In this document: positions 18,961-26,647 of the stretch, piece by piece | How the letters are laid out: each line of letters starts with the position of its first letter | Numbering within the stretch: the first letter of the stretch is position 1 | Assembly: GCF_003002815.1 (NCBI RefSeq) | Contig: NZ_PVTF01000001.1 | Location: forward strand, 558,001-622,000 | Direction: 5' to 3' | Origin: Umezawaea tangerina | GTDB taxonomy: Bacteria > Actinomycetota > Actinomycetes > Mycobacteriales > Pseudonocardiaceae | DNA length: 64,000 nt | Notes under the pieces: generated by a model | The model's database searches: none | Told to the model about the DNA's origin: nothing | What the model saw: only the letters and a program-made list of their open reading frames with translations | Position numbers and translations under genes: made by a program

Positions 18961-19856
18961 TGACGCTCGACGCCAGCTCACTCCAGGTCGTCCAACCCGA
19001 CCGCAAACCCCAACGCCGCAAGTCCCGCTCGCTCGGCGCCAGCATCGGCCTGCACGGCGCACTGGCGATCGCCTCCCTGATCGCCGTCTTCCCGGTGTTC
19101 TGGGTCCTCGTCACGTCCTTCAAACCGGACGCCCGCGCCGTCGAGACGACACCGAAGCTGTTCAACGAGTCCTCTGTGGACAACTACGTCGACGTGCTCT
19201 CCGGCGACAAGGGCAGCTTCCTGTCGTGGTTCGGCAACTCGGTGCTGATCGCCCTGATGACCACGGTCATCGCGGTGTTCCTCTCCGCCACGACCGGCTA
19301 CGCCGCGAGCCGCTTCCGCTTCCCCGGCAAACGCCCGCTCCTGCTGTCGTTCCTCGTCGTGCAGATGTTCCCGTTCGCGGTCCTCATCGTCCCCCTCTAC
19401 AACATCCTGCTGACCCTGGGTCTGCAAGGCCAGCAGTTCGGCCTGGTGCTCGTCTACTGCACCACCGCCGTCCCCTTCTGCACCTACATGCTCAAGGGCT
19501 ACTTCGACACCATCCCCAACGACATCGACGAAGCAGGCCGAGTCGACGGCCTCTCCCCGTTCGGCGTCTTCTGGCGCCTGGTTCTCCCCCTGGCCCGCCC
19601 CGGCCTGGCCGTCACCGCCTTCTACGCCTTCCTGACCGCCTGGGGCGAAGTCGCCTTCGCCTCCGCCTTCCTCTCCGCCGCCGACGAATCCAAAACCCTC
19701 GCCGTCGGCCTGCAGGTGTTCGTGCAGCAGAACCGCACCGAATGGGGCCACCTCGCCGCCGCCTCCATCCTCGTCGCAATCCCCGCCATCGCCGTCTTCT
19801 ACCTCGTCCAACGCTTCCTCGTCACCGGCCTGGCCTCCGGCGCCGTGAAGGGCTGA
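18960..19856 (+). CDS. Sugar ABC transporter permease (MalG-type)
   Basis: Second permease subunit, 298 residues, six helices after a basic N-terminal tail of about 25 residues. The EAA loop is DEAGRVDGLSPFGVFWRLVL near residues 188-207. The ATG shares one base with the preceding stop, so translation is coupled. A perfect 11-bp terminator hairpin follows seven bases after the stop and ends the operon. Confidence 0.93.
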   Translation: MTLDASSLQVVQPDRKPQRRKSRSLGASIGLHGALAIASLIAVFPVFWVLVTSFKPDARAVETTPKLFNESSVDNYVDVLSGDKGSFLSWFGNSVLIALMTTVIAVFLSATTGYAASRFRFPGKRPLLLSFLVVQMFPFAVLIVPLYNILLTLGLQGQQFGLVLVYCTTAVPFCTYMLKGYFDTIPNDIDEAGRVDGLSPFGVFWRLVLPLARPGLAVTAFYAFLTAWGEVAFASAFLSAADESKTLAVGLQVFVQQNRTEWGHLAAASILVAIPAIAVFYLVQRFLVTGLASGAVKG

Positions 19857-19862
19857 CACCTC

Positions 19863-19888
19863 GTGGGGGACGCTCCGGCGTCCCCCAC
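19863..19888 (+). terminator. Terminator hairpin of the sugar importer operon
   Basis: Perfect 11-bp stem GTGGGGGACGC/GCGTCCCCCAC with a TCCG loop, starting seven bases after the permease stop. It lacks a T-run, which is common in high-GC actinobacteria. Confidence 0.75.
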
Positions 19889-20750
19889 GGGTTGCTCCTG
19901 TCCCCCGCGGGTTTTGCTCCCGTCCCCGCAGGTTGCCCCCCGTCCCCATGGGGCGCCCCGGTCCCCACGGATCGCCCCCGTCCCTACGGGGTCGCGTGTC
20001 CTCCGCGGGGTGGCCAGTCCTCTGCGGGGCGGCCGTCGCCGTGGGGTGCCCGTCGCCATGGGCTGGTTGTCCACGGGCCGTCTGCTGCCCACGGGGTGCC
20101 CGATCTCCGTGTGTCGCCCGTTCCCCACGGGCCCGTCCCCCACGGCGCCGGTCCTCCCACGAGTGGCGGTTGCTCACGGGGCGCTCGATTCCTGCGGCCC
20201 ATCCGATTCGCGGGACTACCCGATCCCGCGGGCTGCCTGATCCCCGCGGGCTGCCCGATCTCGCCGCTCGCTACGGGCCACCCGCCGCCGAGCATCGAGC
20301 AGGCTGGCCCGCCGAACCGCACTGGCCCCGCCCGCTCACCCGCCGAACAGCACTGGCCCCAGCTGCTCGCCCTCCGCACCGCGTCGGACCAGGTCGGCTG
20401 CTCGCCGGACCGCGTCGCGCCCCAGCCGCCGACCCGCCGGACCGCCGCCACTGAGCCCACGACGCCATCGCTGATCACCGATGCGACTGCCGCTCCAGTG
20501 TCGCCACCGCGACCGCCACCGCCACCGCGACTGCCGCGCCAGTGTCGCGACCGCCGCCGCCGCCGTCACCGCCGCCGCCGCCGATGGCGACTGCCGCCCC
20601 AGTGTCGCCACCGCGACCGATGGCGACCGCCAGAGCCGACCGTCGGAGCCGATGGCGACCGTCTCTTAGGCCCCGACCGCCGCCACCGACGGCGACCCCC
20701 ACCCCCGGTGTCGACTGTCGGTGGTGGGTGGGGACCGATCTATTTCCCAC
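19889..20750. repeat. Gene-free degenerate minisatellite region
   Basis: About 860 bases without a supported gene. From 19889 to about 20290 there are degenerate units of roughly 25-30 bases built on 'cccgtcccc..ggggt', similar to the adjoining terminator arm. From about 20480 to 20680 a second family repeats 'gcgactgccgcNccagtgtcgc' and 'gccgccgccgcc'. Frames through it encode low-complexity Pro/Arg/Gly strings on both strands and change frame freely, so they are not genes. Confidence 0.7.
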
Positions 20751-20755
20751 AACGC

Positions 20756-20769
20756 TGAGAGCGCTTCCA
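20756..20769. promoter_or_regulatory. LacI/CebR-like operator
   Basis: TGAGAGCGCTTCCA matches 12 of 14 positions of the known CebR-type operator TGGGAGCGCTCCCA and has the AGCGCT centre typical of LacI-family sites. It lies about 220 bases upstream of the MsiK-type gene. Confidence 0.45.
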
Positions 20770-20928
20770 CGCCCCTACTCCCACCACCCACCCCAACGCC
20801 CAACTCCAAGCCGAACCCAGTATCCACCCTCCCCCGACCAGCCCAAATACCTCACCATTCACCCAATAGGCGGAACCTCTCACACCACCGCAGAACCCGC
20901 CGAAAACTAGACCAATCCCCCTGTTCCC

Positions 20929-20960
20929 GTAAGCGCTTGCAATCAATACCTTGGCGCCAA
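20929..20960. promoter_or_regulatory. Paired palindromes upstream of the MsiK-type gene
   Basis: GTAAGCGCTTGCAA (20929-20942) is a near-palindrome of the LacI-family CpG-centred type, and the perfect palindrome TTGGCGCCAA follows at 20951-20960. Both are within 60 bases of the start codon and could be operators; the binding proteins are not identified. Confidence 0.5.
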
Positions 20961-20985
20961 CGCTTGGATTGGAAAGGTGCGTCAC

Positions 20986-22092
20986 ATGGCTGAGGTCGCC
21001 TACGTCAAGGCTTCGCGGATCTTCACCGGCAACCCGCCGGTCCGTGCGGTGGACGAGTTGTCGTTGGACGTCGCGGACGGCGAGTTCCTGGTGCTGGTCG
21101 GGCCGTCGGGGTCGGGGAAGTCGACTGCTCTGCGGATGCTGGCGGGGTTGGAGGACATCGACGAGGGGGCCATCGAGATCGGTGGGAAGGACGTCACGAA
21201 CGTTCCGCCGAAGGGCCGTGACATCGCGATGGTGTTCCAGTCCTACGCGCTCTACCCGCACATGACGGTGGCCGAGAACATGGGGTTCGCCCTCAAGCTG
21301 CGCGGCGTGAACAAGGCCGAGATCAAGGAGAAGGTGGGGGAGGCGGCGAAGCTGCTTGACCTCACCAAGTACCTGGACCGCAAGCCGAAGGCGCTGTCCG
21401 GTGGTCAGCGCCAGCGCGTCGCGATGGGGCGCGCGATCGTGCGCGAGCCCGCCGTGTTCCTCATGGACGAGCCGCTGTCCAACCTGGACGCGAAGCTGCG
21501 CGTGGAGACCCGTGCGAACATCGCGGCGCTGCAGCAGCGCCTCGGCACGACGACGATCTACGTGACGCACGACCAGGTCGAGGCCATGACGATGGGGCAC
21601 CGGGTGGCGGTCCTCAAGGACGGCCTGCTGCAGCAGTGCGACACCCCGCGCGCGCTGTACGACAAGCCCGCCAACGCGTTCGTGGCCGGGTTCATCGGTT
21701 CGCCCGCGATGAACCTCAAGACCGTCCCGCTGACGTCCGAGGGCGCGAAGCTCGACGGCATCGTGGTGCCGCTGCCGCGCGCCGCCCTGGACGCGGCGTC
21801 CGGGTCGAGCCTGTCGGAGATCACGTTCGGCATCCGCCCGGAGGCGCTGGGCATCATCCCGTCCACGTCCACCGAGGACGGTCTGGACATGACGGTGGAG
21901 CTGGTCGAGGAGCTCGGCGCCGACGCGCTCGTGCACGGCGCGGTCCGCATCGGCGACTCGTCCGAGCGCTTCGTGGTCCGCGTCGACGGCCGCACGCCGC
22001 CCACGCTGGGCCAGCAGGTCAAGGTCGCTGTGCGTGACGCCAGCGAGATCCACCTGTTCCACCCGGAGAGCGGCGACCGCCTCACCGACTGA
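20986..22092 (+). CDS. msiK: MsiK-type multiple-sugar ABC transporter ATPase
   Basis: Energises one or several carbohydrate ABC importers that lack their own ATPase, as MsiK does in streptomycetes. 368 residues: Walker A GPSGSGKST near 39-47, Q-loop MVFQSYALYPHMTV, signature ALSGGQRQRVAMGRA near 135, Walker B VFLMDEPLSNLDAKL, H-loop VTHDQ, then the OB-like regulatory C-terminal domain (about 240-368) with FIGSPAMNLKTV and FGIRPEALGI. ATG 20986 has GGAAAGG upstream. It stands alone 1.1 kb after the sugar permeases, behind LacI-type sites, and both importers in the window (18 kb and 64 kb) are candidate partners. Confidence 0.9.
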   Translation: MAEVAYVKASRIFTGNPPVRAVDELSLDVADGEFLVLVGPSGSGKSTALRMLAGLEDIDEGAIEIGGKDVTNVPPKGRDIAMVFQSYALYPHMTVAENMGFALKLRGVNKAEIKEKVGEAAKLLDLTKYLDRKPKALSGGQRQRVAMGRAIVREPAVFLMDEPLSNLDAKLRVETRANIAALQQRLGTTTIYVTHDQVEAMTMGHRVAVLKDGLLQQCDTPRALYDKPANAFVAGFIGSPAMNLKTVPLTSEGAKLDGIVVPLPRAALDAASGSSLSEITFGIRPEALGIIPSTSTEDGLDMTVELVEELGADALVHGAVRIGDSSERFVVRVDGRTPPTLGQQVKVAVRDASEIHLFHPESGDRLTD

Positions 22093-22106
22093 CCCACCCG
22101 CACCAC

Positions 22107-22146
22107 CGACGAGGGCCACCCGTTCGAGGACGGGTGGCCCTCGTCG
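22107..22146 (+). terminator. Terminator hairpin after msiK
   Basis: A 17-bp perfect stem (CGACGAGGGCCACCCGT and its complement) with a 6-base TCGAGG loop, starting 14 bases after the stop. No T-run. Confidence 0.82.
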
Positions 22147-22193
22147 CATGTGGGCCGCTGGACAGAACGGTGGCGGTGCGTTCTAAGATGAAC

Positions 22194-22212
22194 TCGACAA
22201 CGGTTTCCATCA
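22194..22212 (-). promoter_or_regulatory. Possible Zur box before the metal importer
   Basis: On the minus strand TGATGGAAACCGTTGTCGA resembles the actinobacterial Zur operator (TGAAAATcATTTTCA core), with about five mismatches and the expected spacing. It is 32 bases upstream of the binding-protein start. Weak match; offered because the operon is of the zinc type. Confidence 0.35.
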
Positions 22213-22243
22213 CCAAAGTTTCACCCTGTCGAGGAGTGCACTG

Positions 22244-23149
22244 ATGACGCTGCGTCACCTCCGAGCGGGCGCGGCCGTCGCCGCCGCGCTGCTGGCCCTG
22301 ACCGCCTGCGGTGGCGGCGGCGCGGAGACGGCCTCCGCCGACGGCAAGGTCGCCGTCGTCGCCTCCACGAACGTCTGGGGCAGCGTCGTCGAGGCCGTCG
22401 GCGGCGACGCGGTGACCGTCCACTCGATCATCGACGACCCGTCGGCCGACCCGCACTCCTACGAGAGCAAGCCCGCCGACGTGGCCGCGCTGGGCAAGGC
22501 GAAGGTGGTCGTCTTCAACGGCGGCGGCTACGACGACTTCTTCACCAAGCTCATCGGCGACTCCGGCGCCGGCGGCGCGAAGCAGGTCGACGCGTTCGCG
22601 CTGTCCGGCAAGCCGGAGGGCACCAACGAGCACGTCTGGTACGACCTGCCGACGGTGCGCGGGGTCGCGGGCAAGGTCGCCGAGGAGCTGTCGGCCGCCG
22701 CGCCCGACAAGAAGGACGCCTTCACCGCCAACGTCGACGCGTTCAACGCGAAGCTCGACGGGCTGTCCGCCGCCATCGCGAAGATCGGCACCGACCACCC
22801 CGGCAGCAAGGTCGTCGTCACCGAGCCGGTGCCGCACTACCTGCTGGAGGCCGCCGGTGTCGCCGACGCCACCCCGGCGGAGTTCACCGAGGCCATCGAG
22901 AACGAGACCGACGTGCCCGTGGCCGCGCTGGCCGCCACGAACGACCTGATCACCGGCAAGCAGGTCACCGCGCTGGTGAACAACACCCAGACCGAGAACA
23001 GCGTCACCCAGCAGCTCGTCGCGAAGGCGGGGACGGCGGGCGTGCCCGTCGTCGGGGTGACCGAGACGCTGCCCGAGGGCGTCGCCGGATACCTTGACTG
23101 GATGACGAAGCAGGTGGACGCGCTGTCCGGCGCGCTCGGCAAGAAGTGA
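22244..23149 (+). CDS. Zinc/manganese ABC transporter substrate-binding lipoprotein (ZnuA-like)
   Basis: Captures a divalent metal outside the membrane. The 301-residue precursor has a lipoprotein signal ending in LTAC, then the cluster A-I two-lobe fold linked by a long helix. Likely metal ligands are the histidines in DPHSYE (near 65), EHVWYD (near 128) and PHYLLEAAG (near 197). The His-rich loop of ZnuA is absent. First of three genes (binding protein, ATPase, permease). Zinc is favoured by the possible Zur site, but manganese cannot be excluded. Confidence 0.88.
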   Translation: MTLRHLRAGAAVAAALLALTACGGGGAETASADGKVAVVASTNVWGSVVEAVGGDAVTVHSIIDDPSADPHSYESKPADVAALGKAKVVVFNGGGYDDFFTKLIGDSGAGGAKQVDAFALSGKPEGTNEHVWYDLPTVRGVAGKVAEELSAAAPDKKDAFTANVDAFNAKLDGLSAAIAKIGTDHPGSKVVVTEPVPHYLLEAAGVADATPAEFTEAIENETDVPVAALAATNDLITGKQVTALVNNTQTENSVTQQLVAKAGTAGVPVVGVTETLPEGVAGYLDWMTKQVDALSGALGKK

Positions 23150-23162
23150 CGACGCTGAAGAC

Positions 23163-24029
23163 ATGACGACCGCACCGTCGACCACCACCGACATGAACCC
23201 GGCGGACCACCCCGCGCAGCCGCGCGGGGCGGTCTCGCTGCGTGGTGCCGCCCTCGCCTACGGCAGGCGCGTCCTCTGGGACGGGCTCGACCTCGAGGTC
23301 CAGCCCGGCGAGTTCCTCGCCGTCCTCGGCCCGAACGGCTCCGGCAAGACCAGCCTGATGCGCGTGCTGCTCGGCCTGCAGCCGCTGTCGGCGGGCGTCG
23401 TGGAGGTCGCGGGCAGCCCACCGGGCCGCGGCAACCGCCGCATCGGCTACATCCCGCAGCAGCGCTCGCTCGACCCGACGCTGACCCTGCGCGGCCGCGA
23501 CCTCGTCGGCCTCGGCCTCGACGGGCACGGCTGGGGCCTGGGCCTGCGCGGCCGCAAGGAGCGCAGGGCCCGCGTGGACGAGGTCCTCGCCGCGGTCGGC
23601 GCGACGGACTACGCGGACGCCCCCATCGGCCTGCTCTCCGGCGGCGAGCAGCAACGCCTCCGCGTCGCCCAGGCGCTGGTCGGCGACCCGCGCGTGCTGC
23701 TGTGCGACGAGCCGCTGCTGTCGCTGGACCTCGCGCACCAGCGCGTGGTGAGCGACCTGATCGACACCCGCCGCAAGGCCGCCGACACCGCGGTCCTCTT
23801 CGTCACCCACGAGATCAACCCGGTGCTGCCCCTGGTGGACCGGGTCCTGTACCTCGTGGACGGTCGCTTCCGGATCGGTCCGCCCGCCGAGGTCATGACC
23901 TCGGAGACGCTGTCGGAGCTGTACGGCACCACGGTCGACGTCGTGCGGGTGCGCGACCAGATCCTGGTCGTCGGCGCCACCGGCAAGCTCTGCGAGGACC
24001 AGCCGCACCACGTCGTGGATGAGAGCTGA
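23163..24029 (+). CDS. Metal ABC transporter ATP-binding protein (ZnuC-like)
   Basis: ATPase of the zinc/manganese importer, 288 residues. Walker A GPNGSGKTS near residue 57, IPQQRSLDPTLTLRGRDLV, signature LLSGGEQQRLRVAQAL, Walker B VLLCDEPLLSLDLAH and H-loop VTHEINPV. A 25-residue unconserved N-terminal tail precedes the domain, and a start closer to it is possible. It follows the binding protein by 13 bases and overlaps the permease start by one base. Confidence 0.92.
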   Translation: MTTAPSTTTDMNPADHPAQPRGAVSLRGAALAYGRRVLWDGLDLEVQPGEFLAVLGPNGSGKTSLMRVLLGLQPLSAGVVEVAGSPPGRGNRRIGYIPQQRSLDPTLTLRGRDLVGLGLDGHGWGLGLRGRKERRARVDEVLAAVGATDYADAPIGLLSGGEQQRLRVAQALVGDPRVLLCDEPLLSLDLAHQRVVSDLIDTRRKAADTAVLFVTHEINPVLPLVDRVLYLVDGRFRIGPPAEVMTSETLSELYGTTVDVVRVRDQILVVGATGKLCEDQPHHVVDES

Positions 24030-24892
24030 TGGACAACTTCTTCGACCTCGGCCAGACGTTCGAGCTGCTGTCGCTCGACATCGTCCACCGCGCACTGGTC
24101 GCCGGTGCCGTGCTCGGCCTGCTCGCGGGCGTGCTCGGCCCCCTCGTCGTGACGCGCAAGATGTCCTTCGCCGTCCACGGCACGAGCGAGCTGGCGTTCA
24201 CCGGCGGCGCCGCGGCGCTGCTGCTCGGCGTCAGCGTCGGCTACGGCGCCGTCGGCGGTGCCGTGCTGGCCGCGCTGCTGCTGGGCCTGCTGAGCCAACG
24301 GGACTCCGAACGGGACTCGGTGATCGGCGCCGTGCTCGCGTTCGGACTCGGCCTCGGCGTGCTGTTCCTCGCCCTCTACGACGGCCGCGCCACGACCAAG
24401 TTCGGCCTCCTGGTCGGCCAGCCGTTCGGCGTGGCGGCGGACAACGTGTGGCAGCTCGTCGGCACGGCGGCCGTGGTCCTGGTCGTGCTCGCGTTCCTCT
24501 ACCGGCCGCTGCTGTTCGCCAGCGTCGACCCCGACGTGGCCGCCGCCCGCGGCGTGCCGGTGCGCGTGCTGACGCCGGTGTTCGCGGTGCTCGTCGGCAT
24601 CGCCACGGCGCTGAGCGTCCAGATCGTCGGCGCGCTGCTGGTGCTGGCCCTGATGATCACGCCCGCCGCGGCCGCGTGCCGCGTCACGTCCAGCCCCGGC
24701 CGGGCCACGCTGCTGTCGATCCTGTTCGCGGAGGTGGCCGTCCTGGGCGGGATCGTCCTGTCCCTGGCACCCGGCCTGCCGGTCAGCGCGTTCGTCACCG
24801 CGATCTCGTTCGCGATCTACGTCGGCTGCCGCGTCGTCGGCCGCGTCCGCGTCCGCCGCATCGGGAACCGCAGGGTCGCCGCGCAGGTGTGA
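24029..24892 (+). CDS. Metal ABC transporter permease (ZnuB-like, ABC-3 family)
   Basis: Permease of the zinc/manganese importer, 287 residues with eight or nine helices. Typical ABC-3 blocks are HRALVAGAVLGLLAGVLGPL near the N terminus and TALSVQIVGALLVLALMITP around residues 190-210, which is the signature region for metal permeases. The ATG shares a base with the preceding stop. Convergent with the diguanylate cyclase gene, 12 bases away. Confidence 0.92.
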   Translation: MDNFFDLGQTFELLSLDIVHRALVAGAVLGLLAGVLGPLVVTRKMSFAVHGTSELAFTGGAAALLLGVSVGYGAVGGAVLAALLLGLLSQRDSERDSVIGAVLAFGLGLGVLFLALYDGRATTKFGLLVGQPFGVAADNVWQLVGTAAVVLVVLAFLYRPLLFASVDPDVAAARGVPVRVLTPVFAVLVGIATALSVQIVGALLVLALMITPAAAACRVTSSPGRATLLSILFAEVAVLGGIVLSLAPGLPVSAFVTAISFAIYVGCRVVGRVRVRRIGNRRVAAQV

Positions 24893-24904
24893 CCCGGCCG
24901 GGAC

Positions 24905-26407
24905 TCAGGCGGAGCGGCTGACCTCGGCCCCGTTGTTCGACGGCAGGTGGTCCACCCGTGGACTGGGCAGCGGCAGCGCCGTCGCCGCCGGGAGGCGGGT
25001 CGCGCCGATGTCCACACCGGCCACCTGCACCTGGTTGCGGCCGTTCTCCTTGGCCACGTACAGCGCCGCGTCCGCGCTGTGCTGGGCGAGAGCGAGGCTG
25101 TCGCCGTCCTCGGCCATGACCGCGACCCCGATCGACGCCGAGATCGCCCGCACGTCCGGACCGTCCTCGTCGCCCGGTGGCAGGGCGCGACCGCGCAACG
25201 TCACCGTGTTGCGGTGCTTGTCCGTCGTGGACACCGTCACCTCGGCGATGGCCTCGCGGATGCGCTCCGCGATGGTGACCCCCTGCGCGAGCCCCGTGTC
25301 GGCCAGCACGACGAGGAACTCCTCCCCGCCATCCCGTCCGGCCACATCGCCCGGTCGGAGCTTCTCGCGCAGGATGCGGCCCACTTCCGCGAGCACGGCG
25401 TTGCCCGCCGGGTGCCCCCACGTGTCGTTGATCCGCTTGAAGAAGTCGAGGTCGATCGCCAGCACCGTCACCGGCTCGCCGTCGTGCCGCGACCGCTCGG
25501 CCAGCCGACCGGCGTACTCGGCCAGCCCGTTGGTGTTGAGCAGGCCCGTCCGGTAGTCGGTGTGCGCGTCCTCGGCGAGCTGCTGGTGCAGCTGCTCCTG
25601 CTCGCTGAGCAGCCGTTCGAGGTGCGCCCGCCGTTCGGCGGCGTTGTTCAGCAGTGCGTTGACCAGGATGACCGGCGCGACGAGCAACAGAGGACCGACC
25701 CAGTGCGATGTGATCAGCATGCCGAGCATCGCGCCAGCGCCCAGCGTGGTCACCTCGAGCATGTTGTCGACCTTGGAGCCGAGGAACTCGACGAGGCGGG
25801 TGTGCGGCGTGACGATCTTCAGCGCCACGGCGATCGTGGCCACCTGGGCGAACCAGTTGAGCGCCGCGGCGACGGCGAGAACCAGGACGAGACCGAGGTC
25901 GGTGACGATGACGCCCGTGGCGGCGAGCGAGAAGCCGGACAGGTGCACCACGGCCCACGCGAGCATCGTGCTGCCCAGGATGCTGGAGGAGCTGAACACG
26001 AACCGGTACGGCTGGCGGCGGGCGATGGGTTGGATGAGAATTCTCATCCAGAGGGTGACGATGACGGCCAGTCCGCCCGGCAGCGCGATGGCCGCGGCGA
26101 ACGTCCACACCGACGTGAGGTCGATGTGCGGACCGGACGACTCGTTGCGGCGCGATTCCTCGGCGCGACGGACCATCGTCAGGTGAATCGTGATCGCCAC
26201 GGTGATCGCGCCGAACCGCAGCCAATCAGTAGCCGACACGGAACCGAGGGTGGTGAGCAGCCAGATGGCGGCTCCCGCTACCGCCGATTCGACCAGGATA
26301 AAGAACGCCAGTGCCGCCGGACGCAGGTTCCAGAGGTCCCAGTTCCGGATCGGAACCCAACGGGTTGCCCTGGAGGGCTGGTCGTCAGTCAAACTGTTTG
26401 TCACCAC
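24905..26407 (-). CDS. Membrane-bound GGDEF diguanylate cyclase
   Basis: Makes the second messenger c-di-GMP. The N-terminal half (about residues 30-265) has eight or so hydrophobic helices that resemble a MASE-like sensor, then a short coiled coil (RRAHLERLLSEQEQLHQQL) and the GGDEF domain at about 290-445. The active site reads GRDGGEEF, and the inhibitory RxxD site (RPGD) is five residues before it, so the enzyme is predicted to be active and product-inhibited. Between the active site and SIGVAVMAEDGDSL there is a roughly 40-residue stretch including a polar insert. Start GTG 26407 follows a G-rich ribosome site. No EAL domain is present. Confidence 0.9.
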   Translation of the reverse strand: MVTNSLTDDQPSRATRWVPIRNWDLWNLRPAALAFFILVESAVAGAAIWLLTTLGSVSATDWLRFGAITVAITIHLTMVRRAEESRRNESSGPHIDLTSVWTFAAAIALPGGLAVIVTLWMRILIQPIARRQPYRFVFSSSSILGSTMLAWAVVHLSGFSLAATGVIVTDLGLVLVLAVAAALNWFAQVATIAVALKIVTPHTRLVEFLGSKVDNMLEVTTLGAGAMLGMLITSHWVGPLLLVAPVILVNALLNNAAERRAHLERLLSEQEQLHQQLAEDAHTDYRTGLLNTNGLAEYAGRLAERSRHDGEPVTVLAIDLDFFKRINDTWGHPAGNAVLAEVGRILREKLRPGDVAGRDGGEEFLVVLADTGLAQGVTIAERIREAIAEVTVSTTDKHRNTVTLRGRALPPGDEDGPDVRAISASIGVAVMAEDGDSLALAQHSADAALYVAKENGRNQVQVAGVDIGATRLPAATALPLPSPRVDHLPSNNGAEVSRSA

Positions 26408-26512
26408 GTCCCCCCAACCTTACGACGGTCGCCGCGCGCGGTAGCGCTGCTGCTGCGGTGCCCGCCGCCCGCGTCAGCCGCTGCCCGAGAACTCCGCGAA
26501 GGAGGGTTTGCC

Positions 26513-26533
26513 ATGCGCAACCGCGACATGTGA
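26513..26533 (+). CDS. Micro-ORF MRNRDM (six codons)
   Basis: ATG with a strong ribosome site (GAAGGAGGG, six bases upstream) opens a six-codon frame, MRNRDM, then TGA. A second copy with the same ending lies at 26614. Function unknown; it could be a leader peptide, a signalling peptide, or an accidental frame over a repeated operator. No plus-strand gene follows before the convergent MFS gene, which argues against ordinary attenuation. Confidence 0.35.
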   Translation: MRNRDM

Positions 26534-26613
26534 GACCGCCCTCCCTTCAGTTTGGGGCCGAATTCTCACCGTACGTATCCGAATCCTCGCTGGAAGCGCA
26601 CGAAGGGGCTGTC

Positions 26614-26637
26614 ATGATTGACAATCGCGATATGTGA
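26614..26637 (+). CDS. Micro-ORF MIDNRDM (seven codons)
   Basis: ATG preceded by GAAGGGG opens MIDNRDM and TGA. The last four codons give the same residues (NRDM) as the first micro-ORF although three of them differ at the third base (aat/aac, gat/gac), which is what peptide-level conservation would look like. The sample is only two copies. Confidence 0.35.
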   Translation: MIDNRDM

Positions 26638-26647
26638 TGAGTCCGTT

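Larger units (their letters stand above)
26408..26647. other. Divergent/convergent gap holding two homologous micro-ORFs
   Basis: 240 bases between the GGDEF start and the MFS stop. Contains two direct repeats about 104 bases apart that each encode a micro-ORF on the plus strand; read on the other strand the shared core is CACATRTCGCGRTTG. No longer gene is supported. Confidence 0.7.

Noticed and set aside
19857-20985. Protein genes in the gap before msiK
   Set aside because: Open frames there are low-complexity Pro/Gly/Arg strings over degenerate repeats on both strands, with no codon-position bias typical of the neighbours.
22093-22243. Riboswitch upstream of the metal importer
   Set aside because: The only strong structure is the msiK terminator hairpin; no conserved riboswitch core was recognised.
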